A stretch of DNA of 60,389 nucleotides. Source: Verrucomicrobia bacterium Ga0077533. Its GTDB lineage: Bacteria > Verrucomicrobiota > Verrucomicrobiia > Opitutales > Opitutaceae. Position 1 is the stretch's first letter. Each line of letters begins with the position of its first letter. Below the pieces are notes generated by a model. That model was not told where the DNA came from and searched no databases. It was given only the letters and a program-made list of their open reading frames with translations. This document shows positions 43,646 through 51,587 of this stretch, piece after piece. The stretch spans positions 1 to 60,389 of the forward strand of contig LNEH01000176.1 of NCBI GenBank assembly GCA_001464505.1, written 5' to 3'. Made by a program: the position numbers and the translations under genes.

Positions 43646-44999
43646 AGATCGATTTGCCCTTCACCAGCGTGATCACGCACTCGAGGTGGCGCGTCTGCGG
43701 GAAAAGATCGAAGGGTTGCACCGCAGTGAGCCGGTAGCCGGCGGCGAGGAAGCCCTTGAGGTCGCGCATCTGCGTGGCCGGGTCGCACGACACATAGACC
43801 ACAGCGCGCGGGCCGAAGGCAAAGAGCTGGTTGAGAAAGGACTCGTCACAGCCCTTGCGGGGCGGATCGATGACGATCGCCGTGTCGGCGGACGGGAAAT
43901 CCAGCCCGGCGAAGATCTGCGCGGCGTCACCGGAGCGGAAAGTGGCGTTGGCGATGCCGTTGGCCGCTGCGTTCTCCGTGGCGAATTTCACCGAGGTGTC
44001 GCTCAGCTCGATGCCCGTCACCCGCTCGAAGGCCGGCGCGCAACTCAGGGCGAACAGCCCGCTGCCGCAGTAGGCATCGACCAGGAACTTGGCCCCGCTG
44101 CCGGCCGCCTGCTCGCGGACGTAGCTGGTGAACGCCGGCAGAATGAACGGGTTGTTCTGGAAAAAATCACGGGCGAGGAAGTGCAGCCGGAGCGGCTTCT
44201 TTGAACCTGGTTGTTGTGGGAGCGAGCTTGCTCGCGACATGAACCAGTCGCGAGCAAGCTCGCTCCCACATTCGGCAGCAGGCTCAATCACCTCGTGGAC
44301 CACGGCGTCGTAGTCGGTGACGACGCCCTCCTGGGCGTGGCGCAGGAGCAGGGTCGCATCGCGCTTGTATTCGCCCGCGGCGAGGCGCTGCCGGGTTTTT
44401 TCGCGGACTTCGGACAGCTTCGCATTGATCTCGGGTGTGGCGATCGGGCACTGCGGCACATCCACCAGCTCAAAGCGTGAGCTTTGTTTGAGAAACCCGA
44501 TGGGGAAAGTTTCCCCCGTCACTTGTCTCAGGTCACTGGTCACTTCTTTTCCGCGCGGCTGCGCGGAAAAGTGCGGCGTGAGTTTCGACCGATAGCCGAA
44601 CTCCCGCGGCGAGCCGATGACGGCGTTCACGGTAAATTCCACCCCGGCCATGTATTTCAGGAGCTCCTGGACCTGTTGGCGCTTCCACTTCAACTGCTCG
44701 GCGTAGGTCAGGTGCTGGTATTGGCAACCGCCACACTGGCCGAACAGAGGACACTTGGGGGCGATGCGGTGCGGCGAGGGCGCCAGCACCTCCAGCAGAT
44801 CGGCCTCGGAGTAGTTCTTGTGGTTGCGATAGACCCGGACGCGCACCCTCTCGCCCGGCAGGGTGAACGGCACCATCACAACCCATCCTTCGCCCCGCTC
44901 CGCTGGGCTTCGGAGGGCAGGCCCACCCGGCGAATTCACGGCATCCAGCCTCACGCGCCCCAGCCCCACGCCGAGGTTGGTCAGCGTCGCGATCTCCAT
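43644..44999 (-). CDS. rlmD: TrmA/RlmD-type 23S rRNA uracil-C5 methyltransferase
   Basis: A ~451-residue SAM-dependent methyltransferase making m5U in rRNA. An N-terminal TRAM domain (TLTNLGVGLGRV and FTLPGERVRVRVYRN), iron-sulfur cysteines (CPLFGQCGGCQYQHL), and a Rossmann domain with DAYCGSGLFAL, IDPPRKGCDE and catalytic Cys in VYVSCDPATQMRDL are complete. The protein carries repeat-derived inserts: PGGPALRSPAERGEGW within TRAM, FSAQPRGKEVTSD near 44546-44571, and ECGSELARDWFMSRASSLPQ at 44215-44270. ATG 44999 is preferred because the open frame further upstream is another repeat. RlmD versus RlmC-type specificity is not decided by sequence alone. Confidence 0.88.
   Translation of the reverse strand: MEIATLTNLGVGLGRVRLDAVNSPGGPALRSPAERGEGWVVMVPFTLPGERVRVRVYRNHKNYSEADLLEVLAPSPHRIAPKCPLFGQCGGCQYQHLTYAEQLKWKRQQVQELLKYMAGVEFTVNAVIGSPREFGYRSKLTPHFSAQPRGKEVTSDLRQVTGETFPIGFLKQSSRFELVDVPQCPIATPEINAKLSEVREKTRQRLAAGEYKRDATLLLRHAQEGVVTDYDAVVHEVIEPAAECGSELARDWFMSRASSLPQQPGSKKPLRLHFLARDFFQNNPFILPAFTSYVREQAAGSGAKFLVDAYCGSGLFALSCAPAFERVTGIELSDTSVKFATENAAANGIANATFRSGDAAQIFAGLDFPSADTAIVIDPPRKGCDESFLNQLFAFGPRAVVYVSCDPATQMRDLKGFLAAGYRLTAVQPFDLFPQTRHLECVITLVKGKSI
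44215..44270. repeat. 24-bp-arm palindrome inside rlmD
   Basis: TGTGGGAGCGAGCTTGCTCG continues to GCGAC and is inverted perfectly after an 8-base spacer. It is read through in frame. The GAGCTTGCTC core recurs at 46823-46870. Confidence 0.85.
44546..44571. repeat. 11-bp hairpin inside rlmD
   Basis: CTTTTCCGCGC / GCGCGGAAAAG around GGCT. It is preceded by CACTTGTCTCAGGTCACTGG-type direct repeats (GTCACT) and translated as part of an insert of about 20 residues. Confidence 0.7.
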
Positions 45000-45049
45000 C
45001 TCGAGCTCGTGATGGTAGGGAAAGGGTTGGTCGTTGAATATTTTCTTTT

Positions 45050-45132
45050 TCACCACGAAACACACGAAACACACGAAAAGGGGAAAACAGAAGAGATTTT
45101 ATTTCGTGTCTTTCGTGTGTTTAGTGGTGAAC
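45050..45132. repeat. inverted repeat ACCACGAAACACACGAAA between rlmD and trmH
   Basis: CACCACGAAACACACGAAAC on the left and TTTCGTGTGTTTAGTGGTG on the right flank a GAAAAC-rich centre. It forms the shared 5' region of the divergent rlmD and methyltransferase genes. A related element is at 53018-53092. Confidence 0.75.
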
Positions 45133-45140
45133 TTCTGCCC

Positions 45141-46028
45141 GTGCTTCCTGAAAAGATCACCAGCTTGCAGAATCCCCGCATCAAGCAGCTCGTGAGGCTG
45201 CGCGACCGGCGCGACCGCGACGATGCCGGGCTGTTCATGATCGAGGGCTACCGGGAGATCCGCCGGGCGCTGGAGAAGGGCGTGCGATTGAACGAACTTT
45301 ATTTCAGTCCTGATTGGTTCTTGGGTGAAAATGAACCGGCGTTGATCGAGCAAGCCAAGCAGGCCGGGGCCCAGCTGTTCGAGCTGTCAAAGGAGGCCTT
45401 TGCCAAGGTGGCCTATCGCGAGCGGCCCGACGGTCTGCTCGCCGTCGCGGCGCAGTGGAAACACAGTTTAAATGACCTTCTTGTAGGTCGGGCTTTACGC
45501 CCGACAGATGCGCCCGATGTCGGGGATCAGCCGTCGCTCTCCGAGCTATGGCCGACAGGTAAACCCCGACCTACAGACCCCTTCCTGCTGGTGGTCGAGT
45601 CCATCGAGAAGCCCGGCAATCTCGGCACCATTTTGCGCAGCGCGGACGCCGCCGGCTGCGACGCCGTGATCGTGTGCGATGCCGTGACCGACATTTTTAA
45701 TCCCAACGTCGTGCGCGCCTCGACCGGCGTGCTGTTCTCCGTGCCGATCGTGGTGTCCGACAGCATGGCGGTGCACACGTGGCTAAAAGAAAAAGGCATC
45801 CGCATCGTGGCGACCACACCCGACACGCCGAACCTCTACACCAAGGCCGACCTGCGCGGGCCGCTGGCGATCGTCATGGGCAGCGAGCAATACGGGCTCA
45901 GCCAGTTCTGGCTCAAGGAAAGCCATCAACTCGTCCGCATTCCGATGGCCGGCCAGGCCGACTCGCTCAACGTCGCCATGGCGGCGATCATCACGCTCTT
46001 CGAGGCCGTCCGGCAACGGAACGGCTAG
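45141..46028 (+). CDS. TrmH/SpoU-family RNA 2'-O-ribose methyltransferase
   Basis: A 295-residue SPOUT methyltransferase. The N-terminal substrate-binding domain (ITSLQNPRIKQLVRLRDRR, then FMIEGYREIRRAL) and the knotted catalytic domain with VVESIEKPGNLGTILRSADA (motif 1), IVMGSEQYGLSQFW (motif 2) and IPMAGQADSLNVAMAA (motif 3) are intact. About 30 residues between the domains (LLVGRALRPTDAP to TGKPRPTD) are encoded by a palindrome and lie in the natural linker. The GTG was chosen because upstream sequence is repeat. The target (tRNA or 23S rRNA) is unclear. Its stop overlaps the end of a duplicated oleD fragment on the other strand. Confidence 0.88.
   Translation: MLPEKITSLQNPRIKQLVRLRDRRDRDDAGLFMIEGYREIRRALEKGVRLNELYFSPDWFLGENEPALIEQAKQAGAQLFELSKEAFAKVAYRERPDGLLAVAAQWKHSLNDLLVGRALRPTDAPDVGDQPSLSELWPTGKPRPTDPFLLVVESIEKPGNLGTILRSADAAGCDAVIVCDAVTDIFNPNVVRASTGVLFSVPIVVSDSMAVHTWLKEKGIRIVATTPDTPNLYTKADLRGPLAIVMGSEQYGLSQFWLKESHQLVRIPMAGQADSLNVAMAAIITLFEAVRQRNG
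45482..45575. repeat. palindrome TGTAGGTCGGGCTTTA inside the TrmH-type gene
   Basis: TGTAGGTCGGGCTTTACGCCC on the left and GTAAACCCCGACCTACA (inverted, one mismatch) on the right. Read in frame, no stops. A GGGGCTTTACGCCCC relative lies near 42918-42935. The left sequence is cited for its first 20 bases only: TGTAGGTCGGGCTTTACGCC. Confidence 0.75.
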
Positions 46029-46199
46029 GCGGGTTCGCGTTTCAAGTGCTCGATGAGTTCAGCGGTGCCGACGGCCATGGTGACACGCGGCGTGTAGCCA
46101 AGGTCGCGGCGGGCGGCGGAGATGTCGAACCAGTGGTCGGTGGCCATCTCCTTGGCGACGAAACGGACCAGCCGGAGTTTGCGCTTGCTCAGAGTGAAG
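46025..46199 (-). pseudogene. duplicated 3' end of the oleD-like gene
   Basis: Bases 46046-46165 match 46885-47004 without gaps, with about nine differences in 120. The frame is still open and encodes KEMATDHWFDISAARRDLGY and a normal end (LIEHLKREPA). No 5' part exists, so it is a gene fragment. With the intact copy it brackets the mazEF pair. Confidence 0.8.
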
Positions 46200-46218
46200 A
46201 TGTAATTACTTTGTGGTC

Positions 46219-46473
46219 ATGCTCACTAAGATCGTGCCCATTGGAAACTCACGTGGCATTCGCATTCCCAAGGCGATGCTCGACCACTGCGGCTTTGGCC
46301 AGGAGGTCGAGATGGAAGCGAAAAACGGCGCGCTGATCCTGCGACCGGTGAACACGCCGCGAGCTGGCTGGGCGGAAATTTATAGCGGCATGGCGGCCGC
46401 CAAGGATGACTTGTTGGTGCATGAAGATCCGTCGTCCGGAACGCGGTTCGACGCGGAGGAATGGGAATGGTAG
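46219..46473 (+). CDS. MazE/AbrB-type antitoxin
   Basis: An 84-residue protein with the SpoVT/AbrB swapped-hairpin DNA-binding fold: MLTKIVPIGNSRGIRIPKAM, then GFGQEVEMEAKNGALILRPV. The C-terminal ~35 residues (WAEIYSGMAAAKDDLL and an acidic tail) are the flexible toxin-binding part. It overlaps the toxin gene by seven bases. Expected to neutralise the toxin by wrapping it and to repress the operon with it. The ATG was preferred over GTG two codons earlier. Confidence 0.9.
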   Translation: MLTKIVPIGNSRGIRIPKAMLDHCGFGQEVEMEAKNGALILRPVNTPRAGWAEIYSGMAAAKDDLLVHEDPSSGTRFDAEEWEW

Positions 46474-46790
46474 TCCGCCGCTTCGACGTCTGGCTGGTAA
46501 ATCTCGACCCGACCATTGGCAGCGAGATCAGGAAGACGCGTCCGGCCTTGGTGCTCTCGCCGGATGAAATGAACGCGCACATTGCCACCGTCATCATCGC
46601 GCCGATGACGACCAAGGGCCGTGATTACCCCACCCGCGTGCCTTGCACTTTCCAAGGGAAGTCCGGCCAGGTCGTGCTCGATCAGTTGCGCACCGTAGAC
46701 AAGGCGCGGCTCGTTAAGCGCCTCGGTGAAGTGGACACAGCAGTGGCCGATGCGGTGTTGGACGGGTTGGCGGAGATGTTTGCGAAGTGA
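46467..46790 (+). CDS. MazF/PemK-family endoribonuclease toxin
   Basis: A 107-residue mRNA interferase. The RRFDVWLVNLDPTIGSEIRK N-terminus with the catalytic-site Arg/Lys, RPALVLSPDEMN, VIIAPMTTKGRDYPTRV and VLDQLRTVDKARLVKRLG motifs are typical. The ATG at 46467 is preferred since GGAGGA at 46455-46460 sits six bases upstream; an ATG at 46461 would abut it. Gene order antitoxin-toxin with a short overlap is canonical. The pair lies between two copies of the same gene end. Confidence 0.92.
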   Translation: MVVRRFDVWLVNLDPTIGSEIRKTRPALVLSPDEMNAHIATVIIAPMTTKGRDYPTRVPCTFQGKSGQVVLDQLRTVDKARLVKRLGEVDTAVADAVLDGLAEMFAK

Positions 46791-46822
46791 AACCATCGGC
46801 CCGCAGCGACGCGGGCCCTCCG

Positions 46823-46870
46823 GTAGGTTGCGAGCTTGCTCGCAACGTGGCGAGCGCGCACGCCACCTAC
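46823..46870. repeat. palindrome GTAGGTTGCG / CGCCACCTAC
   Basis: An inner GCGAGCTTGCTCGC hairpin is related to the element in rlmD. The right arm overlaps the last bases of the oleD-like gene. Confidence 0.65.
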
Positions 46871-47931
46871 AGTTCGCGCCGCAGGTGCTCGATGAGTTCA
46901 GCCGTGCCGGCGGTCATGGTGACACGTGGTGCGTAGCCGAGGTCGCGGCGGGCGGCGGAGATGTCGAACCAGTGGTCGGTGGCCATTTCCTTGGCGACAA
47001 AACGCGTCATCGGCGGCTCGCCCTTGAGCGGCAGCACGCGCCACAAGGCCTCGAGCACGCCGCCAGTGGCGTAGGCGACGGACATGGGGAGGTGCCGGGT
47101 GATCGGAGGCTCGTTGAGCTCCGTCAGAAGATGGTTGATCCACTTCCACAGGTTCACGGGTTCGCCGTTGGTGATGAAGTAGGCCTTGCCGCCAGGATAG
47201 GATGGAGGGCGGACGCCCTCGTCCGCCAACCCGCGGGGTGAGGGCACCCCGCCTCCAGCAATCAAGGCCTGCTCGGCGAGCAGGTGCGCGTCCACGACGT
47301 TGGTGATGTGCGTCACGTCCACCTGATTGTCGCCCGGGCCGATGATCCGCAGCCGGCCGGCCCGGGCGAGGGCGAGCACGCGCGGCACGACGTTCTTGTC
47401 GCCGGGCCCCCAAACAAGATGCGGGCGCAGCGACACCGTGGCCAGTTCGGCCGAGTGCGCCTTGCGCACGAGCTGCTCGGCGGCGGCTTTGCTCGTCGGA
47501 TAGGCGCAGGGTGCCGAGGTGCAGAGCGGCGCGGACTCGTCCACGCCGGTGAGGTCGCCGCCGTTATAGACGACACTGGGCGAGCTGGTGTAGATGAGCC
47601 GCGACACGTCCGCCTCGCGGCAGGCGTTGATGACATTTTGCGTGCCGCCGACGTTAACATCGAAAAATTCTTTGCGCGAACCCCACACCCCAACGCGCCC
47701 GGCCACGTGGAAGACCGTGGCGGCGCCCGCGCAGCCGCGTTGCAGCGCGGCGGTGTTGTCCAGGTCGCCCAAAACGATCTCCGCGCCAAGTTTTTCCAAC
47801 TCCGGCAGCGGCCGGCGGGCCAGCACCCGCACGCGCCGACCGTCGGCGAGCAGGCGTTTGGCGATCTTGCCGCCGATGAAGCCGCTGGCACCGGTGATAA
47901 AGACAGGGAAATTCCTGGCGACGGAGTGCAT
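46867..47931 (-). CDS. oleD: NAD-dependent 3-beta-HSD-type dehydrogenase, OleD-like
   Basis: A 354-residue extended short-chain dehydrogenase. N-terminal NAD(P)-binding ITGASGFIGGKIA, catalytic YPTSKAAAEQ (Y-x-x-x-K), HVAGRVGVWG and RPHLVWGPGD motifs are present. Adjacent oleC-type gene 13 bp upstream on the same strand indicates it is OleD, which reduces 2-alkyl-3-ketoacids to beta-hydroxy acids in long-chain olefin biosynthesis. Residues around GGGVPSPRGLADEGVRPPSY are encoded by palindromes (47203-47257) and look inserted before KAYFITNGEPVNLW. OleA and OleB are not in the window. A generic sterol-dehydrogenase-like role is the alternative. Confidence 0.8.
   Translation of the reverse strand: MHSVARNFPVFITGASGFIGGKIAKRLLADGRRVRVLARRPLPELEKLGAEIVLGDLDNTAALQRGCAGAATVFHVAGRVGVWGSRKEFFDVNVGGTQNVINACREADVSRLIYTSSPSVVYNGGDLTGVDESAPLCTSAPCAYPTSKAAAEQLVRKAHSAELATVSLRPHLVWGPGDKNVVPRVLALARAGRLRIIGPGDNQVDVTHITNVVDAHLLAEQALIAGGGVPSPRGLADEGVRPPSYPGGKAYFITNGEPVNLWKWINHLLTELNEPPITRHLPMSVAYATGGVLEALWRVLPLKGEPPMTRFVAKEMATDHWFDISAARRDLGYAPRVTMTAGTAELIEHLRREL
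47203..47257. repeat. two hairpins inside oleD
   Basis: GGCGGACG/CGTCCGCC and GCGGGGTG/CACCCCGC, framed by TGGAGG and CCTCCA. Read in frame without stops. Confidence 0.75.
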
Positions 47932-47944
47932 GGGGAGAGGCAGG

Positions 47945-49529
47945 TTACCGGTGGGCCGCCCAGCGGGCGAGCGCAAGTCGGTGGATCTTGGCGTTATGCC
48001 GGACATCGACCGGCAGGGACGGATGAAAAAGGATCCGGCTGATAGCAGTCGTGTGCGGGTGCCGCCGGGCCAAGGCACGCAATTCCTCCGCCAGTCGGGC
48101 TTCGTCGGTGACGGTGAAGGTCTTTACCGCCTGCACCACCAGCGCAGGCTGCTGGTTGCCCGGTTCGCCGATTCCGACGAGGGCGCAGCGCTCCACCCGG
48201 GGGTGGCTGCGGAATACCTGCTCTGACACGCTCGGCAATCCGGCCGCAGAACCAAAGACGGCCCGAGGCATCGACGTAGCCGGCGTCGCCCATGCGGTGC
48301 CAGACGGGGGTTGAGCCAATCTTTGCGGCGGCGGTGGCCTCAGGCAGCGCATCATAAACCCTGGTGGCGGTGGGGCCGGTGACGATGATCTCGCCGATTT
48401 CGCCCGGTGGAAGTTCGTGGGCGGCGGCAAGTGAAGCCAGGGGGCCATCATGCAGGGCGATGATTTTAACCTGATTCCCGGGCAAAGGTCGGCCGATGAG
48501 CGATCCGTTCACCGCGCCCGTGGTTACCTCGGCACCCGACACCGTGGCGACGGGCAGAACCTCGGTCGCGCCGTAGGGGCTGTGCAAAGTGCCGTTGACC
48601 AGAACCCGGGGAGCGTCGGCCCACAGCGAGGCGGGCACGGCGGCTCCGGCGCAGAGCACGCGGCGCAGAGTGGGCAGCGTGAGGTTGTGCGCGAGACAGT
48701 GGTCGAAGATCTTCCGCCAAAGCGTCGGAGAGCCGAAGGAGTTCGTCACTTTTTCCTGCAGGATGGCCCTGACTATCTTCTCCGGGTCAACCGTCGCCGG
48801 GCAGCTGGGGTCAAGCTCCGGCACGATGGTGGTCATCCCGAGTGCGGGGTTGAAGAGCGCGAAGATCGGCAGCATCGGCAGGTCCACCTCGCCGGGTTCA
48901 ATGCCGTAGGTGTCGCGGACGAGCCGCACCTGCGCCTCGAACATGCCGTGCTCGTAGCACACGCCCTTGGGCGCACCGGTGGAGCCCGAGGTGAAGAGAA
49001 TGGCGGCGAGGTCGGTGGCGGCGACTTCGCAACACACCCCGGCGCTGCGCGCCACCCCTATCGAGAGGGGGTTTTTTAGCAGTTGGGCGGTGGCTGAGCC
49101 GCTGACCCAGATACGGAGCGCCACGGAATTGAAGGCTGAACGGAAAACGTGGCTCATCACCTGGGCCAGGGGGATGCCCAGCAGCACGCGGGGCCGCGAA
49201 CGGGCAACACAGGCGAGATAATTTTTCCGGCCCATGCCCGGGTCGATAATGACCGGCACGGCGCCGAGCTTGAAGAGGGCGAAGGCCGCGGCGATGAGTG
49301 GCAGCCCCTGGCGGACCATCACGAGCACGCGGTCGCCGGGCCGCACCCCGCGGGCGGAAAGTTTGGCCACCCACGCGTCCACTTCGCCGTCGAGCTCGGC
49401 GAAGGTGAGAACGAGATAATCAATCCGGCCATCCGCCGTGCGTCCGCGCGGCACCTTGACGGCGGCCCGCTCCGGCTGGAGCGCGGCCATCAAGGGCAGG
49501 TGGCGGGCGATGTTGGCGGAGTCGGACAC
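47945..49529 (-). pseudogene. oleC: OleC-like beta-lactone synthetase (AMP-ligase family), frameshifted
   Basis: Acyl-adenylate-forming enzyme of about 525 residues over two frames. OleC converts the OleD product to a beta-lactone using ATP. The first frame, from a GTG, holds LFTSGSTGAPKGV (P-loop), the OleC-type LPIFALFNPALGMTT, SPYGATEVLP and MGDAGYVDASGRLWFCGR. Near 48225 the sequence shifts: the next frame gives SEQVFRSHPRVERCALVGIG and the correct end FHPSLPVDVRHNAKIHR. Compared with the family, about a dozen residues are missing at the junction. A probable repeat-derived stretch (LLKNPLSIGVARSAGV) lies at 49042-49074. If the shift is real the product is truncated before the C-terminal domain and likely inactive; a sequencing or assembly error is the alternative. 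Confidence 0.8.
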
Positions 49530-49535
49530 AACAAG

Positions 49536-49562
49536 GCACGGCGGTCACAGACCGCCGCTACA
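49536..49562. repeat. single hairpin of the CGGCGGTC / GACCGCCG family
   Basis: CGGCGGTCACAGACCGCCGC followed by TACAG, between RNase D stop and oleC start. Same family as 34420-34479. Confidence 0.7.
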
Positions 49563-49565
49563 GGT

Positions 49566-50705
49566 TCAGCTTTTCCAGGCGGGTTCGGCTTTGAGCAGTT
49601 TCGCCTGCCAGGGCAGGAGCACGGCATCGATGCTGGTGGGATCACGGGCGATCAGCGCGAGCTGTGAGCGGGTGGCGATGAGCGTGGGATCGAGGTTGAG
49701 GCTGGCGGCCAGCCGGTCGCGGCCGGCCTTGATGCGGTCCTGCCGGGCGAGTTCGTCGGGGTTCATCGGGGAAAATTCCCGGCGGCGTTCCCGGCGCGGC
49801 AAGGTGTGCGGGTCGGTCGCAAACCCCTTCCGCACCGCCTCGGCCAGCGAGGGGAACAGCCGGTCGTGACGGCGGCCGAGGTGGAAGTTCAGCACCTCGT
49901 GGATGGACCGGTCTTCCTCCGCGGCGCGGGCGATCCGGCCGAGCATTTCGTTGCCCACCACCTTGAAGGGCGGGGTGTTGAGCTTCTCGGCCCAGCCCTC
50001 GCGCCAGTGCCAGATGGCATGGAGCACACCCAGACCGCGGCCGCGCAACCGTTCGGAGCCGTTCACGCGCCAGTCGTTTTCGTCGGGCGCGGTGAACCCC
50101 TCCCGGGCCACTTCAATCTGCCAGCGGCATTTTTGCTCCATCCACTCCACGCGGCCGAGCCGCTCCAGCCCGGCGTTCAGCCGGTCGCGCAACGCGGGCA
50201 GGTAATAGACGTCGGTGGCGGCGTAATCGAGCATGTCGTGGTCGAGCGGACGCTGCGACCAGTTGGCTTTCTGGTGGTCCTTGTCCACTTGCGCGCCAAA
50301 GTTTTGCTCCAGCAGGGCGGCGAGACCAAAACGCGGGATGCTCAGCAGTTGGGCGGCGAACATCGTGTCAAAAAGGCGGTGCGGCTGGAAGCGGCACAGC
50401 TCCCACAGCAGGCGCAGGTCGTAGTCGCTGCCATGCATGATCAGCGGCTTGGCGGCGAGGCGCGACCACAGGGCGTCGAGCGGCAGGTCGGCGAGCAGGT
50501 CCACCAGGTAAATCTCGTCTGCCGCGAGGATTTGCAACAAGCAGACCTTGGTTTTGTAGCGGAAAAGATTGTCCGCTTCGGTATCGAGCGCGATCTCGGT
50601 GCAGCGGTCGAGCGCGGCGTAAAGCGCCGGCAATTGCGCGGGTTGGTCGATGAACTGGTAGTGGAGCGTCGGATTCAAACGGATGAAGGGGTCTGGTTCT
50701 CCCAT
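49566..50705 (-). CDS. rnd: ribonuclease D
   Basis: A 379-residue 3'-5' exoribonuclease acting on tRNA precursors. The DEDD catalytic residues are in IALDTEADN (D and E), MHGSDYDLRLL (D) and LDYAATDVYYLPAL (Y and D, the DEDDy type). An HRDC-like helical region is seen around GLGVLHAIWHWRE and EEDRSIHEV. The start overlaps the downstream end of the HDAC-family gene by 31 bases on the same strand. No defect seen. Confidence 0.92.
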   Translation of the reverse strand: MGEPDPFIRLNPTLHYQFIDQPAQLPALYAALDRCTEIALDTEADNLFRYKTKVCLLQILAADEIYLVDLLADLPLDALWSRLAAKPLIMHGSDYDLRLLWELCRFQPHRLFDTMFAAQLLSIPRFGLAALLEQNFGAQVDKDHQKANWSQRPLDHDMLDYAATDVYYLPALRDRLNAGLERLGRVEWMEQKCRWQIEVAREGFTAPDENDWRVNGSERLRGRGLGVLHAIWHWREGWAEKLNTPPFKVVGNEMLGRIARAAEEDRSIHEVLNFHLGRRHDRLFPSLAEAVRKGFATDPHTLPRRERRREFSPMNPDELARQDRIKAGRDRLAASLNLDPTLIATRSQLALIARDPTSIDAVLLPWQAKLLKAEPAWKS

Positions 50706-51544
50706 GCGGATAGAAAGCCGTCAATCAGCACCGGCAGGTCGGGGCTGTAACCGCCCTCGAGGATCGCGGCGACGGGGAGGTTAGACTGACGGAGCCAGCG
50801 GCCGAGCCTGGCAAAGTCTTCCGCCTCGAGCGTCATCTCGGTGATCGGGTCGCGCGCGTAGGCGTCGAAACCGGCGGACACGAGCACGAGGTCGGGCTTG
50901 AAATCGAACACCACCTCCAACGATAGCGCCAGCGTCAAGAGGTGCGCTTCGCGCAGGCTGTGCGGGTCGACGGGGAAGTTATAGCAGTTGGCAAAATTAG
51001 CCGTGCCTGTGCCGGGATAGCCGGGATACTGGTGGACCGACACGTAGAGCAACCCCGGCCGACCCTCGAGGATGTCCTCGGTGCCGTTGCCGTGGTGAGC
51101 GTCGAAATCCCACACCGCCACGCGCCGGCCGGCCGCCGCGGCGTGCAGCGCGGCGATGGCGATCTGGTTGAGGTAACAAAAACCCATCGCCTGAGTGTGC
51201 GTGCAGTGATGGCCGGGCGGGCGCATCAGCGAAAAAGCCCGTTCACCAGCCAGCGCGGCTTCGGCGGCATCGAGCGCGGCACCCACGGCGCGCCGGGCAT
51301 GGTCGTAGATGCCGGGGAAATGCGGCGTGTCATCATCAATGTCGCCCGGCTGCTGGAGACGTTTGAGCAACACCGGGGTGTGCGCGGTCAGAAGGACGGC
51401 TTCGTTGGCGAGATGGGGCCGCCGCCATTCCCAGTCCGGGTGTGCCGACTGCAGGTGCGCGACGCTGCGAGTGATGCGGGCCGGCTGCTCGGGTCGCAGG
51501 TGCGAACCATACTCGGCGCAGGAAGGGTCGTGAAAAATGATCAT
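50675..51544 (-). CDS. histone deacetylase-family (class II-like) amidohydrolase
   Basis: A 289-residue zinc deacylase. Zinc and charge-relay residues are visible in RPPGHHCTHTQAMGFCYLN (His-His), VWDFDAHHGNGTEDI (Asp and His) and VSAGFDAYARDP (Asp), plus the LEGGYSPD end motif. Bacterial members deacetylate polyamines, acetoin-related compounds or acetyl-lysine; the substrate is unknown here. The start, ATG before IIFHDPSC, gives the normal family N-terminus. It overlaps the rnd start and is in the same direction, so the two are coupled. Confidence 0.88.
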   Translation of the reverse strand: MIIFHDPSCAEYGSHLRPEQPARITRSVAHLQSAHPDWEWRRPHLANEAVLLTAHTPVLLKRLQQPGDIDDDTPHFPGIYDHARRAVGAALDAAEAALAGERAFSLMRPPGHHCTHTQAMGFCYLNQIAIAALHAAAAGRRVAVWDFDAHHGNGTEDILEGRPGLLYVSVHQYPGYPGTGTANFANCYNFPVDPHSLREAHLLTLALSLEVVFDFKPDLVLVSAGFDAYARDPITEMTLEAEDFARLGRWLRQSNLPVAAILEGGYSPDLPVLIDGFLSAWENQTPSSV

Positions 51545-51587
51545 CGGTCCGGTCCGCCTACGGACCACTGGGAGGCACAGAAAAAAC

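Noticed and set aside
45000-45074. Longer N-terminus for rlmD starting at 45074
   Set aside because: The first codons are read from the ACACGAAA inverted repeat (giving a Cys/Val/Phe-rich stretch) before the TRAM domain begins.
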